Position numbers and translations under genes: made by a program. The notes below the pieces were generated by a model. It worked only from the letters and a program-made list of their open reading frames with translations. It ran no database searches and had not been told where the DNA came from. DNA of 40,017 nt from a bacterium (GTDB taxonomy: Bacteria; Oederibacteriota; CAKKQC01), in contig CAKKQC010000075.1 of assembly GCA_919901855.1 (NCBI GenBank), forward strand, positions 1 through 40,017. The letters are read 5' to 3'. Below are positions 39,939-40,017 of this stretch, one piece after another (the first letter of the stretch is position 1; every line of letters begins with the position of its first letter).

Positions 39939-40017
39939 GGCGCTGGGGGTTTCCGTCCCACCCCTAGCAGGATGCTGAAAAACTGACGGAAGTCATTGCG
40001 ATGGACGTGAACAGTCG

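Noticed and set aside
39939-40017. Start of another gene of the mobile element at the right edge
   Set aside because: The last 79 bases hold no start codon with a convincing frame or motif; too short to call.

Overview
The window is a stretch of very GC-rich chromosome from a Gram-negative-type bacterium. It has an outer-membrane porin ending in Phe, several lipoproteins with lipoboxes, an O-antigen ligase-like protein, periplasmic amidase and PASTA proteins, and DUF11 and RHS surface proteins. No ribosomal RNA or marker gene fixes the phylum. The mix (amidase next to GerMN, DUF2723, RlmN next to PASTA, RhlE with a basic tail) would suit Acidobacteriota or a neighbouring uncultured phylum such as Eisenbacteria, but this is inference only.

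Layout. (1) 2-6417, plus strand: an envelope operon with short gaps or 4-base overlaps: a truncated fibronectin-III protein, an N-acetylmuramoyl-L-alanine amidase, a GerMN lipoprotein-like protein, a GT-C-type membrane protein and an O-antigen ligase/TPR protein. (2) 6449-16094, minus strand: two tandem paralogous secreted DUF11 proteins of about 1250 residues and a DUF2723 membrane protein. (3) 16174-22669, mostly plus: MFS transporter, CsgG-like lipoprotein, rlmN, PASTA protein, 5-formyl-THF cyclo-ligase (minus), a second lipoprotein and ispE. (4) 22671-27186: RHS lipoprotein (minus) divergent from an RhlE-type helicase, then a UroD-like protein. (5) 27188-37414, minus: a phosphate block in the transcription order cfa, phoB, phoR, porin, pstS, pstC, pstA, pstB, phoU, pit. 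(6) 37438-40017: a genomic boundary with a protein remnant, a broken tRNA copy, an intact tRNA-Gln(TTG) and a large serine recombinase with two small partner genes in overlapping order, running off the right edge.

How the parts fit. PhoR/PhoB would sense phosphate limitation and switch on the porin-pst-phoU unit and pit. Both of these units carry an almost identical 18-base direct repeat (7+4+7) that I read as the Pho box of this lineage. Porin, PstS, PstCA and PstB bring in phosphate at high affinity; Pit is the low-affinity route; PhoU restrains PhoR.

The most unusual signals are these. Most transcription units have a TANNNT -10 hexamer only 6-11 bases before the start codon, which implies leaderless or nearly leaderless mRNAs. 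Several short palindromes or regularly spaced repeats sit inside the coding frames of the two envelope membrane proteins and add only low-complexity loops, resembling in-frame palindromic elements. The recombinase frame runs antisense through an intact tRNA gene at a boundary littered with tRNA fragments.
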